Source: Roseibium album (GTDB lineage: Bacteria > Pseudomonadota > Alphaproteobacteria > Rhizobiales > Stappiaceae). Taken from it: DNA of 64,000 nucleotides. Position numbers and translations under genes: made by a program. Every line of letters starts with the position of its first letter. The first letter of the stretch is position 1. The notes beneath the pieces were generated by a model that was not told the origin of the DNA, did no database searches, and was given only the letters and a program-made list of their open reading frames with translations. The DNA is taken from NCBI GenBank assembly GCA_001404055.1, contig CXTY01000001.1, positions 124,001 through 188,000 on the forward strand. Direction: 5' to 3'. Shown here piece by piece: positions 8,579 through 16,638 of the stretch.

Positions 8579-9034
8579 ATGATCAAAAAAATCATGGCCA
8601 CAGGCCTGGCTGCCGGATTGCTGGTAGCAGTTGGAACAGCTCAGGCGGCAGAAGATCCGATCGCAACCAGGCAAGCCATCATGGCATCTGTTGGTGCTGC
8701 AGCCGCACTTGCAGGCAGTATGATGAAAAGCGAAATCGCTTATTCACCTGTCGCCGGAAAATCGGCGATTGCGACGATGAATGCAGCCTCTCACTCATAT
8801 GGCGCGTTTTTCCCGGACGGATCAAATGCAAGCAACACGAAGGCTGCAGAAGCAATCTGGGACAAGCCCGATGGATTTGCCGCCGAGCTTGCAAAATTCA
8901 ATGCCGCGGCCGAAAAAGCCATGGCAGCTGCCGGAAAAAAGGGACCGGCAGATCTCGATGCATTCAAAGCCGCCATGGGTCCGGTTTTTGGCACTTGCAA
9001 ATCATGTCATGAGACTTACCGTAAGAAGAACTGA
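8579..9034 (+). CDS. cytochrome c' family protein
   Basis: 151 aa. A Sec signal peptide ends at about residue 23 (GTAQA). The C-terminal CKSCH at 140-144 (C140, C143, H144) followed by ETYRKK is the hallmark of class II c-type cytochromes, four-helix periplasmic proteins with the heme near the C-terminus. Such proteins bind NO and are linked to nitrosative stress tolerance. The ATG at 8579 has GAGGGAGAGGAA upstream; the frame opens earlier but without signal. It is followed 48 bp later by a diheme cytochrome, probably co-transcribed. Confidence 0.9.
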   Translation: MIKKIMATGLAAGLLVAVGTAQAAEDPIATRQAIMASVGAAAALAGSMMKSEIAYSPVAGKSAIATMNAASHSYGAFFPDGSNASNTKAAEAIWDKPDGFAAELAKFNAAAEKAMAAAGKKGPADLDAFKAAMGPVFGTCKSCHETYRKKN

Positions 9035-9082
9035 CCGGTTCTAAAACTGTGAATCGGGCTATCGGTACTTCAGAGAGGGTCC

Positions 9083-10015
9083 ATGAAGAAGGCAATTGTT
9101 GTCCTGTTTGCGCTTGTGATAATTGCCGCAGGCGTTGGATGGGGCCTCTCTGAACCAACACGTTTGAGCGAGACGGAGGTGTCCGCTCTGAAAGAAGGTG
9201 ACCCAGGCCGCGGTGAAACAGTGTTTTGGGCGGGAGGATGTGCGTCCTGCCACGCTGCAAAGGGGGCAAAAGGCGATGACCTTCTGAACCTTGGCGGTGG
9301 TTTGCGGCTGGAAACACCATTTGGCGTATTTGTTGCGCCTAACATCTCCTCAAGCCAGGCGGACGGGATTGGATCTTGGTCGCTGGTCGATTTTGCAAAT
9401 GCGATGACCCACGGAACTTCACCAGATAACCGAAATTATTATCCGGCGTTTCCCTATACGTCCTATGCGAGAATGACATCGCAAGACCTGGGTGATCTTT
9501 ATGCCTTCATGAATACGCTTCCTGCGATAGGCGGTAAGGCAGCTCCACATGAGCTCGGGTTCCCCTTCAACGTCAGACGTGGACTTGGTCTCTGGAAACG
9601 CCTGTTTTTGGATCCGGAGCCGGTCATTGCAGCACCAGTTAGCGGTGTGCAATCCGATACGAAATTATGGGAGCGCGGCAGATATCTGGTCGAAGGGCCT
9701 GGTCATTGCGGAGAGTGCCACACAAAGCGGGATTTTGCAGGTGGTCTTGTGCTGGCAAAATGGCTCGGAGGTGCACCAGCGCCGACAGGTGACGGGTCCA
9801 TTCCCGATATAACGCCTGTGGAAGGCGCCTTTGGAAGCTGGAGTGCTGCAGACATTGCCTATTATCTGGAGAGCGGGTTTACACCGGAGTATGATTCAGT
9901 TGGCGGCGAAATGGTGCATGTTCAGGAAAACATGGCCAGACTTCCAGCCAGTGACCGCGAGGCTATTGCTGCCTATCTGAAGGCTATTCCGGCTGTTGCC
10001 AGCGCCCCCAACTAA
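9083..10015 (+). CDS. diheme c-type cytochrome
   Basis: 310 aa with an N-terminal membrane anchor or signal (residues 2-20) and two class I cytochrome c domains. Heme sites are CASCH (53-57) and CGECH (209-213). PAFPYTSYARM with M131 is the likely axial Met loop of domain 1. This domain style is found in cytochrome subunits of membrane dehydrogenases such as alcohol dehydrogenase, but no dehydrogenase gene is adjacent. A start with GAGAGGGTCC is clear. Likely carries electrons in the periplasm together with the cytochrome c' upstream. Confidence 0.88.
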   Translation: MKKAIVVLFALVIIAAGVGWGLSEPTRLSETEVSALKEGDPGRGETVFWAGGCASCHAAKGAKGDDLLNLGGGLRLETPFGVFVAPNISSSQADGIGSWSLVDFANAMTHGTSPDNRNYYPAFPYTSYARMTSQDLGDLYAFMNTLPAIGGKAAPHELGFPFNVRRGLGLWKRLFLDPEPVIAAPVSGVQSDTKLWERGRYLVEGPGHCGECHTKRDFAGGLVLAKWLGGAPAPTGDGSIPDITPVEGAFGSWSAADIAYYLESGFTPEYDSVGGEMVHVQENMARLPASDREAIAAYLKAIPAVASAPN

Positions 10016-10045
10016 CTTTTAGCAGTTCACCGATCAAAATCATCA

Positions 10046-10531
10046 ATGAGCAAACCCGCCGCGTTCAAAATATTTTCCGCAAAGACGGCAGAGGATCTGG
10101 AAGCCGTGAAGAGGCTGTTTCGGGCCTATGTCGACTGGCTGGAGATTGACCTTTCCTACCAGGGTTTTGAAGAAGAACTGGCAGGCATGCCTGGCAAATA
10201 CGCACCGCCGCAAGGAGCTCTGTATCTGGCCAAAAGGACGAATGGCGAGGTGCTAGGGTGCGTTGGCCTTCGACCTTTCGGTGAAGAAGGTGCCTGCGAA
10301 ATGAAACGGCTTTACGTGTCGCCGAAAGCGCGTGGACTGGGAGTAGGGGCAGCCCTTGTGGACAGTGTTTTGCGCGCGGCGCGGGAAGCGGAATACGCCG
10401 TGATGCTGCTGGATACGCTTCCAACGATGACCGGGGCCATCAAACTTTACACGAATGCAGGATTTGAAGAGACCAGCGCCTACTACGAGACGCCGATCCG
10501 GGAAACGGTTTTCTTTCGAAAGCATCTTTGA
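10046..10531 (+). CDS. GNAT family N-acetyltransferase
   Basis: 161 aa. The acetyl-CoA binding motif A is clear: MKRLYVSPKARGLGVGAALV, with the R-x-x-G-x-G/A loop. The C-terminal LYTNAGFEETSAYY is motif B. The acceptor is unknown. It begins 30 bp after the diheme cytochrome gene and may share its transcript, though no functional link is obvious. Confidence 0.88.
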   Translation: MSKPAAFKIFSAKTAEDLEAVKRLFRAYVDWLEIDLSYQGFEEELAGMPGKYAPPQGALYLAKRTNGEVLGCVGLRPFGEEGACEMKRLYVSPKARGLGVGAALVDSVLRAAREAEYAVMLLDTLPTMTGAIKLYTNAGFEETSAYYETPIRETVFFRKHL

Positions 10532-10566
10532 GCTACAGCTCTGAAATCAGCAGTTTCGATGGCTGA

Positions 10567-10696
10567 TAAACAAAGCCACCCGGGAGACAGGTGGCCAAAG
10601 TTGATTTTTATTGTTGTTTTTGGGTCGCATTGCCCGTGCACAGTTTTTGAAGTTGGTAGTAGTGCCTCCTTCAAATTTTAGGGCGAGCACGGGTCT
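10567..10696 (-). ncRNA. candidate trans-acting small RNA
   Basis: Minus-strand element of about 125 nt in a region with no gene. A -35-like TTTTAC (10726-10731) and -10-like TACATA (10704-10709) with a 16-bp spacer would start RNA near 10696. The RNA then has an outer stem (10687-10693 pairs with 10633-10639), an inner stem TTTGAAG/CTTCAAA (10669-10675 with 10646-10652) with AAGGAGG at its base, a long A-rich single-stranded linker, and a final stem GCCACC/GGTGGC followed by TTTGTTT as terminator. This order (structured 5' part, A-rich linker, terminator) resembles Hfq-dependent sRNAs. Family not recognised. Confidence 0.45.
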
Positions 10697-10793
10697 GTTC
10701 AACTATGTAGAAATACGTAAAGCACGTAAAAACACCTAATATGCATAATTCCGCCCAATTCCCGGAGAAATAGGGCGTAATTGGCAACCTTGG

Positions 10794-11168
10794 TCAAAGA
10801 CCGAACATCCCTTCAATCTCCACCTTCAGCTCCGGGGCAAACAGCCCTGAAACCATCACCATCGAGCTGGCTGGCACGTGTGCGCCGTAACGCTCCGTTA
10901 GAGCGTCCCTGATTTCCGGAATGACAGCCGGATTGGTGATGAAAACGGTGACCTTCACCAGGTCAGCTAGGGATTTTCCGTAATGTCTGGCAATTATCTC
11001 CAGCTGATCCATCACGGCATGCGCTTGTTCACCACCTGAACTGTTCTGGGCATTCGTTCCAAAAGCAGTGAAGCCGGAAGTGTGGAGGGTGCTTTCGTGT
11101 TTGACGACATGAGTATATGGCCCGACGGGCAGACCGAGTTCTTCGAAATTCTTGCGGGTGATTGTCAT
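10794..11168 (-). CDS. RidA family protein lacking the catalytic arginine
   Basis: 124 aa, the normal length of a RidA/YjgF subunit, which forms trimers. Most conserved parts are present: HTSGFTAFG, LEIIARHYGKSLADLVKVTVFI and the terminal KVEIEG. The Arg that binds the imine substrate's carboxylate in true RidA enamine deaminases, normally in a P-x-R-S-x-V segment, is Ser here (PASSMVMV, 99-106). It is therefore likely of another RidA subgroup with unknown activity. It is the last gene of a three-gene unit with DUF2798 and a monooxygenase. Confidence 0.85.
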   Translation of the reverse strand: MTITRKNFEELGLPVGPYTHVVKHESTLHTSGFTAFGTNAQNSSGGEQAHAVMDQLEIIARHYGKSLADLVKVTVFITNPAVIPEIRDALTERYGAHVPASSMVMVSGLFAPELKVEIEGMFGL

Positions 11169-11186
11169 GGTTGCTCTTTACACTTT

Positions 11187-11405
11187 TCAGGGAAGGTGGC
11201 TGGTGATGACTGCGGTTGCTCTTTGCACCCAGGGTGCAAGAAAAAAGGCGCAAACTGCAGCAGCGGGCCAGGCGAGGCGGAAGGCAGCCATCCAGTGAAC
11301 GACAAATCCATCATCCCAACCGAGATTGATCAGTGTCACCCAGCCTGACATTAAAAATGACAGACTGAGCGACATCAAGAATGAGGCGATGAGCCGGGAC
11401 TTCAT
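11187..11405 (-). CDS. DUF2798 family two-helix membrane protein
   Basis: 72 aa. Two membrane helices with the DUF2798 signature SFLMSGWVTLINLGW and a second helix followed by a short basic tail (APWVQRAT). The frame extends to an ATG at 11423 that would overlap the upstream gene by 11 bp; I prefer 11405, which fits the family N-terminus and has GAGAAG before it. Function unknown. It sits between the monooxygenase and the RidA gene. Confidence 0.75.
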   Translation of the reverse strand: MKSRLIASFLMSLSLSFLMSGWVTLINLGWDDGFVVHWMAAFRLAWPAAAVCAFFLAPWVQRATAVITSHLP

Positions 11406-11412
11406 AGGCTTC

Positions 11413-11724
11413 TCAAGCCGCATCTGCTTCGGTGATTTCGCCGATTTCAGCCAGTTCCTCGATGTAATTTACCTGGGTAAGGTTCTGGGCAAGGAAATCC
11501 TTGGTATGCGGCATTTCGAAATGGTTGGCGAGAGCCTGCCGATCGGTCCAGCTTTCCCAAAGCGTAAATTTGCCGGGTTCTTTCTGGTTCTGACGAATTT
11601 CAAAAAGGATGCAGCCCGGTTCACCCTGGGTTTTCTCTGCAAGCAGGCGAAGTCCGATCTCGGCTAGTTTCAGGTCTGCTCCGTCCTGGAGTTCGATACC
11701 AGCGCTGATGAAGTGTTTGGACAT
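11413..11724 (-). CDS. antibiotic biosynthesis monooxygenase (ABM) family, putative quinol monooxygenase
   Basis: 103 aa, a single ABM dimeric ferredoxin-like fold. Recognisable parts are ISAGIELQDG, EPGCILFEIRQ, FTLWESWTDRQALANHFEMPHTKDFL and the C-terminal LTQVNYIEEL. Relatives such as YgiN act on quinols without cofactor. The ATG at 11724 follows GGAGT. It is divergent from a LysR gene 100 bp away, which probably regulates the three-gene unit that it leads. Confidence 0.87.
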   Translation of the reverse strand: MSKHFISAGIELQDGADLKLAEIGLRLLAEKTQGEPGCILFEIRQNQKEPGKFTLWESWTDRQALANHFEMPHTKDFLAQNLTQVNYIEELAEIGEITEADAA

Positions 11725-11823
11725 GAATGACTCCGTTGATGAAATTGGACAACGCAGATCTATTATTTCCAATTATGATGATCTATATCTAATATCGGGA
11801 CCTATAATTTCATTTTTGGAATC

Positions 11824-12732
11824 ATGCTGGACGACGTAGCACTCTTTATTCACATCGCCAGAAGCAGGGGCCTGTCTTCTGCTGCTGCAAAACTAAATCT
11901 ACCCGCAGCGACGGTCACGCGACGCTTACGCAAGCTGGAAGAGAAGGTTGGAGCGCAGCTTGTTCACAGATCCGCGCGCAAATTTGCACTGACGACGGAA
12001 GGGGATGCGTATTTTGAGGCGTTTGCCGATCTCGTGACGCAATTTGAAACCGCGCGTCAGGGGTTGCGAAGCGATCTTCATGAATTACGCGGGCGATTGA
12101 AAGTTGCCGCGCCAACCAATATTTCGGTTGGTTTGCTGGAGCCGATGTGGTCGGGGTTCCTGAACGCGTATCCCGAGATCCAGCTGACGCTAAATCTCAG
12201 TAATGAAAACAAGGATCTGCTAGAAACGCAAATTGATCTTGCGCTGCGTGTCGGCCCGCAAACAGACATGAGATTGTATCAAAAGCGCCTCGGGTGCGTA
12301 GCAACCATGCTTGTGGCATCTCCCGAGTATCTTGCAGCCACGGGCGAGCTCAATGATCCAGAGGACCTGCGTCAGCACAAACTGATCTGGGTGTCTGCTT
12401 TGCCGATCTGGCAACTTTCAAATCTGGACACCGGGCTGCAGGAAACACTGCACTTGTCCGCCAATGTTGCGGTTGACGACATCGGTCTTGCGCGTCAGTT
12501 GGCCCGGGACGGCCACGGGATCGCCCTGCTACCGGTAAGCGAATTCTGGGAAAACTTTGAAACTGGACAACTACATCCGGTCTTACCCCGTTGGCAGGGA
12601 CAGAAACGGGACGTTTACGCAGTTTGGCCAACAGGACGTTTGCTAAATGCCCGCGCAAAATGTCTTCGAGACTATGTGCAGGACTATCTTGCAGAGCGTC
12701 CGGTGTTTCAGGGCGCTCTGCCACATCTGTGA
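11824..12732 (+). CDS. LysR-type transcriptional regulator
   Basis: 302 aa. The N-terminal helix-turn-helix is LFIHIARSRGLSSAAAKLNL followed by PAATVTRRLRKLEEKVGAQL, in the aminoacyl-leader (CrgA/DsdC-like) branch. The C-terminal ligand domain covers about 90-295. It is divergent from the monooxygenase-DUF2798-RidA unit, the standard arrangement of a LysR regulator and its target. The effector is not deducible. The gene converges on a lipoprotein gene with a 9-bp gap. Confidence 0.88.
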   Translation: MLDDVALFIHIARSRGLSSAAAKLNLPAATVTRRLRKLEEKVGAQLVHRSARKFALTTEGDAYFEAFADLVTQFETARQGLRSDLHELRGRLKVAAPTNISVGLLEPMWSGFLNAYPEIQLTLNLSNENKDLLETQIDLALRVGPQTDMRLYQKRLGCVATMLVASPEYLAATGELNDPEDLRQHKLIWVSALPIWQLSNLDTGLQETLHLSANVAVDDIGLARQLARDGHGIALLPVSEFWENFETGQLHPVLPRWQGQKRDVYAVWPTGRLLNARAKCLRDYVQDYLAERPVFQGALPHL

Positions 12733-12741
12733 GGTTTCACC

Positions 12742-13128
12742 CTACGCGTTGTAGGGGGTGCAGCGAATAAAACGTGGAACGTCGATATAGCTTCGCATAA
12801 CCGAGAGCCAGGAGAGGCATTCATTCTGCGTTTTGAAGCAGCCAGCCTGGGAAATCTGGTACCTCTTATCGAAATTGTAGACGACACCGCCCGCAATGCC
12901 CTTCCACCCTGAGCCGGCGAAATGACGGCAGTCATACGGCGTATTGTAAGTACTTGGAATGTCTCCCCGTTCCTTGGAGAAGGTCGGCGCAAACAGAATA
13001 TCTGAAGGCTGCTGAATTTGAGATTGGCAGGCAGTCAGTGCAAAAATGATTGAAATGATCGATGCGGCACGCAGGCCTGAATTCAGACCGCGAACAGCTT
13101 TGGAAAGGCTGCGGATGGGGCGGTACAT
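12742..13128 (-). CDS. small lipoprotein of unknown function
   Basis: 128 aa, family not recognised. The N-terminal positively charged stretch is followed by SIISIIFALTAC, a lipobox with the acylated Cys at about residue 34. The mature part has four Cys (YDCRHF, AGCFKTQNEC, IRCTPY) likely to be paired in the periplasm. The start ATG is preceded by CCGGAG. The last codons form a small hairpin with the convergent gene's end. Confidence 0.7.
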   Translation of the reverse strand: MYRPIRSLSKAVRGLNSGLRAASIISIIFALTACQSQIQQPSDILFAPTFSKERGDIPSTYNTPYDCRHFAGSGWKGIAGGVVYNFDKRYQISQAGCFKTQNECLSWLSVMRSYIDVPRFIRCTPYNA

Positions 13129-13239
13129 GGTGAGCTCCGGTTTTTATAGCGGACACCTACACGAAAGTGTCCAAAAGACTGATTTGCAACGTGTTTCAAT
13201 TGAGCCGAAGACAAGGTCAAAATCAAGACACAATAGGTA

Positions 13240-13272
13240 AAGCCCTTTCGCTCAGATGAGCAAAAGGGCCTG
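13240..13272 (-). terminator. terminator after the acidic protein gene
   Basis: Minus-strand stem GCCCTTT-GCTC paired with GAGC-AAAGGGC around a 4-base loop, then TTTA. Lies 55 bp past the stop of the gene at 13327. Confidence 0.7.
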
Positions 13273-13326
13273 AATGACGTCTTGGAAAAACTTGGAGAGG
13301 CGGCGGTGAACAGCCGGATTGTTGGA

Positions 13327-14367
13327 TTACGTAAACGGGTCCACGTTTGGCAGATCGAAATCAAACGGGTTTTCTATGCCGCCGCCCATGTTGTCGTAAA
13401 GGTCGTAATATCCATCGTCCTTCAGCTTCAACAGGAGCGCTTGCATGTGATCGTCAAAGGACTGAACCGCATCCCAGGCGCCGCCCATGTCCCTCTGGAA
13501 ATTGCTGACCTTGTCAAGAATGTCGTCGTTGAATTCAAAGTTGAAATTATCCAGATCCGACCAGAAGCCCATGTCTTCCTGAAACGCTTCGCCTTCGAAA
13601 ACACGGCCGTCCAGCATCTCGATCATGTAGACGGCCTCTACACTGACTTCGGAATAATAAACACCCAGTTCCGCGTCCCACTGAATCGAGATGTTGATTG
13701 CAAATTCAAACTCGAATGTGTCGATGCCGTAGGAAGGCGCCATTCCGTCCAGGGTCATGCCCATGCCCCAGTCATAGGCACTTAGTCCTTGGGACATCTC
13801 GCCGTTTTCGAACGTGAAGCGCTCCGCCTGTACACTTTCGTGGATTTCAACAGCGGATTTGAGCCAAACAGAGCCCTGGTTGAGATAGTCGATGCTGCCG
13901 CTTGCTTCGTGAGAAATGCCGTTTTGCCATTCGATCGCGACCTTCTGGCCGTTGAAATTGCCGTATTGAACTTCGGTTACACGGGTTTCTGACAGGCCTT
14001 CCAGATGGATGCGGGCGTCATCCGACCGCAGATTTGCATTGAAAACGCCCAGGTCATGTTCGAGCTGATCCGGTGTGCCACCCAGTTCCCAATTGATGTA
14101 GTCGGGGTCGGGGCTGGAAATCGTAAATTCCGGGAGATCGTCTTTGCCTTCCAGGTCATACGGATCAAGATTCAGGAAAGGGAGATCATGCGGGCTCGTC
14201 GCGTCAAAGTCGGAAAACCCAGTCGTTTCGACTTCTACATCAAGATATCCAGGCGGACCGCTTGGTTCGAAGTTGTTTGACTTCTTGTTGAAGTCATCGA
14301 GTTGCAGCTCCAGCAATTTTTCCGGCTCTACTACGTCGGTTCCGAAGGTTCGTGTATGAGCGTTCAT
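13327..14367 (-). CDS. cysteine-free acidic protein, possible type I secretion substrate
   Basis: 346 aa, not recognised. It has no cysteine and no signal peptide, is very rich in Asp and Glu, and contains repeated Phe/Asp-rich patches such as NFNFEF and GMGMTLDGM. The C-terminus ends in NPFDFDLPNVDPFT, an acidic/hydrophobic tail of the sort seen in type I secreted proteins, but no RTX repeats or transporter genes are nearby. The start is decided by a strong AAGGAGAGG before the ATG at 14367. A good terminator follows. Secretion is an inference. Confidence 0.7.
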   Translation of the reverse strand: MNAHTRTFGTDVVEPEKLLELQLDDFNKKSNNFEPSGPPGYLDVEVETTGFSDFDATSPHDLPFLNLDPYDLEGKDDLPEFTISSPDPDYINWELGGTPDQLEHDLGVFNANLRSDDARIHLEGLSETRVTEVQYGNFNGQKVAIEWQNGISHEASGSIDYLNQGSVWLKSAVEIHESVQAERFTFENGEMSQGLSAYDWGMGMTLDGMAPSYGIDTFEFEFAINISIQWDAELGVYYSEVSVEAVYMIEMLDGRVFEGEAFQEDMGFWSDLDNFNFEFNDDILDKVSNFQRDMGGAWDAVQSFDDHMQALLLKLKDDGYYDLYDNMGGGIENPFDFDLPNVDPFT

Positions 14368-14593
14368 GACTTTTCCTCTCCTTAAGTCAGTATCAACCAA
14401 ATTTCAATTCAATTTGACTTGGTTTTACTGACTTGGGGAGCCGGTTAGTCTCGAGCAAATTAAAATAGTTTCATTAAATTTTCGAAATAATTCGATTGCT
14501 GTATTAAACGTAATTCTGTCTGGAATGCTCAATACGGGAAAGATTTTTCCCGCTTGGCTCTGAGAAAATGCTGGATTGGAAAAATCATGCACG

Positions 14594-14623
14594 CAAAAAA
14601 ATACCGGCGCATGAAGCGCCGGT
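14594..14623 (-). terminator. terminator of the peptide-binding protein gene
   Basis: Minus-strand stem ACCGGCGC/GCGCCGGT with a 5-base loop followed by ATTTTTTT, 30 bp beyond the stop at 14653. A textbook rho-independent terminator. Confidence 0.85.
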
Positions 14624-14652
14624 TTGTTGTTGTCTGGTCCTTGCGGACAGGG

Positions 14653-16245
14653 TCAGTTGACGGTGACCCAGCGCAACATCAGGAAGTTGTCCGCGCGTTG
14701 CGTCAGGTCGATATTGGATTTCGACCCCCACAGCAGTGGCTGGATATGTAGCGGGACATATACCACGTCGTCCCGAATGATACCTGCAACTTCATCCAGC
14801 ATTGCCTGACGCTCGGCCGGGTCTATTTCCTTTTGGATCAATGGTAGTAGTTCATCCACGCGTGCGTTGGAATAGCGGCCGAAATTCCAGCTACCGAGTT
14901 TTTTCTCATCGTTCTTCGTGGTGACAAGGAAGCGTACTGGATGCTCGGCGTCAAAGGTGCCCGGCGACCAGCCGAGAAGATACATGTCGAAATTACCTTC
15001 CCGCAATTCTGGCCAGTAGCTTCTCACCGGCATGGCGTTGAGCTCCGCTTTCATACCCGCCTTTGTCAGCATGGCAGACATTGCCTTGCACAAGGCTTCG
15101 TCATTGATATAGCGGTCGTTCGGGCATTTCAGGCCAAATGAGAACCCATCCGGATAGCCAGCTTCAGCAAGCAGGGCCTTGGCACCTTCCGGATCGTATC
15201 CAATGCGATTGCTGGCAGCATCGCTATGCCCTTTCATTTGAGGGCTGACCAGTTGACTGGCCACTTCGGCATTGCCGCGCATGATCTTGTCGACCAGTGC
15301 TTCAGCGTTGATGGCTTTCTGGACAGCTTCACGAACCTTTACATCCTGGAATGGATTCTTGTCCTTGGTTTCATTGGAATATTTCAGTGCATCATGTCCA
15401 TGGCCAAACCCAAGCATGATGACGCGGGCCTCGATGCCCTGATGCAGTGTCAGTCCATCCTGGCTTGCAACCCGGTCGACGTCCTGAACTGGAACCGGAT
15501 TGATCAGATCAACCTGTCCGCTCAAAAGGCCTGAAACGGCAGTTGCCGGATTGGCGATCGGCATGAAGGTTGCTTTGGTCAGATTATGCTCTGTTTCGTC
15601 CCACCAGCCGTCGAAGGGTTCCATGACAGTCTGGACACCAGGCTCGCGGGAGGCGAGTTTGAAGGGACCAGTGCCATTTGCATTGAGCGTTGCATAGGTT
15701 TCCGTGTCCTTTGCAGGACGTACGGCATTGTTGGCTTCAGACCATCCCTTGTCCATGATCATGAAGTTGGCAATGGAATCTGGAAAGATCGGGTTCGGCG
15801 CATGCGTCAGGAAGTCGACGGTATGATCGTCGACTATCTTCACTTCCTTGACCGGGGCAAACCAGGAGCTGGTGTCAGCCTCTTCAGAAGAGGCGCGTTC
15901 ATAAGAGAACAGGACGTCTTCTGCTGTCAGCTCTGATCCATCGTGGAATTTTACGCCATCGCGCAGTTTGAAACGCCAGCCGTCAGCACCAATCGGTTCC
16001 CAGCTTTCGGCCAGCGAACCTTCAATCTGCATGTTCTTGTCGCGGCGGACGAGGCCTTCATAGACGTTATTCAAAAAGCCCAGCACAGGTGCGGAATTAA
16101 CTGCATGTGGATCCATGGTCTGTGGGTCGGTCGGAGACGACCAGCGAAGCTCTGCAGCGCTCGCAAGCGACACAGAAGAGAGTAGGGCGGCGGCAAGTGT
16201 AATACCGGCAGCGGACATGGTGCCCCAACTTGCTGACTTTGTCAT
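14653..16245 (-). CDS. ABC transporter substrate-binding protein, dipeptide/oligopeptide (SBP_bac_5) type
   Basis: 530 aa. Signal peptide at about residues 1-31 ending SLASAAEL. The mature part starts LRWSSPTDPQTMDPHA and has YEGLVRRD, LAESWEP, WRFKLRDGVKFHDGSELTAEDV, all diagnostic of the large peptide/nickel-class binding proteins. The gene is alone, with its own terminator and no permease genes, so it must use a transporter encoded elsewhere. The ATG at 16245 has AAGGGG; the frame runs further upstream without a signal. Possible ligands are peptides, but the class also includes opine and sugar binders. Confidence 0.92.
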   Translation of the reverse strand: MTKSASWGTMSAAGITLAAALLSSVSLASAAELRWSSPTDPQTMDPHAVNSAPVLGFLNNVYEGLVRRDKNMQIEGSLAESWEPIGADGWRFKLRDGVKFHDGSELTAEDVLFSYERASSEEADTSSWFAPVKEVKIVDDHTVDFLTHAPNPIFPDSIANFMIMDKGWSEANNAVRPAKDTETYATLNANGTGPFKLASREPGVQTVMEPFDGWWDETEHNLTKATFMPIANPATAVSGLLSGQVDLINPVPVQDVDRVASQDGLTLHQGIEARVIMLGFGHGHDALKYSNETKDKNPFQDVKVREAVQKAINAEALVDKIMRGNAEVASQLVSPQMKGHSDAASNRIGYDPEGAKALLAEAGYPDGFSFGLKCPNDRYINDEALCKAMSAMLTKAGMKAELNAMPVRSYWPELREGNFDMYLLGWSPGTFDAEHPVRFLVTTKNDEKKLGSWNFGRYSNARVDELLPLIQKEIDPAERQAMLDEVAGIIRDDVVYVPLHIQPLLWGSKSNIDLTQRADNFLMLRWVTVN

Positions 16246-16313
16246 GACATCCCCTTGAACTGTTGTTGTAATGTGCTTGGAAAACAACCTAAGCCATTTC
16301 AGAACAAAAGAAA

Positions 16314-16347
16314 TACCGGACCTGCAGGCAGGCCCGGTCTTGGTGTC
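16314..16347 (-). terminator. terminator of the oligopeptidase gene, displaced by a MITE
   Basis: Minus-strand stem ACCGG-CCTG/CAGG-CCGGT followed by ATTTCTTTTG. Without the 262-bp insertion at 16377-16638 it would lie about 30 bp after the stop of the oligopeptidase gene, the usual spacing. Confidence 0.65.
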
Positions 16348-16376
16348 AAAAATCTGTGATCGGCGCAGATAGCTAG

Positions 16377-16638
16377 GGTCAGGACCCATTAATTTGGATG
16401 AAATGGTAGGAATGAATTTGTTCGGATACGAGGCGCAAAACTGTAGGAAACCGCATGGTTTTCAAATATTTGCAACGACGTTGCTGAGCAAATTCACCCT
16501 ATCCCAAAGGGACGCAAAAACGGCTTCGATCTGCTGCGTCAAACCGCTCATCCGGGCAGAAAGCCCGCTTATCGCGCTTTTCCTTGCAGCTCATTGCCGT
16601 TTGTTGCGCCATTTCAATCAAATTAATGGGTCCTGACC
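16377..16638. mobile_element. 262-bp MITE with 30-bp terminal inverted repeats and CTAG target duplication
   Basis: The two ends are inverted copies of one another: the first 20 bases GGTCAGGACCCATTAATTTG match perfectly, and 8 of the next 10 match (TGAAATGG shared). Each end is flanked by CTAG (16373-16376 and 16639-16642), a 4-bp target duplication. The interior has no transposase; an 80-codon open frame within it has no ribosome site. CTAG duplication fits IS5/IS427-type transposases, which would have to act in trans. This family assignment is inferred from the target site. Confidence 0.85.

Noticed and set aside
10483-10674. 63-codon minus-strand open frame with AAGGAGG at its start
   Set aside because: The AAGGAGG would overlap its own TTG start, so it cannot serve as its ribosome site; it overlaps the GNAT gene antisense. 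The motif is better explained as part of the candidate sRNA stem.
16394-16636. 80-codon open frame inside the MITE
   Set aside because: It is bounded by the inverted repeats, has no ribosome site and no protein-like motif; it exists because the element has few stops in that phase.
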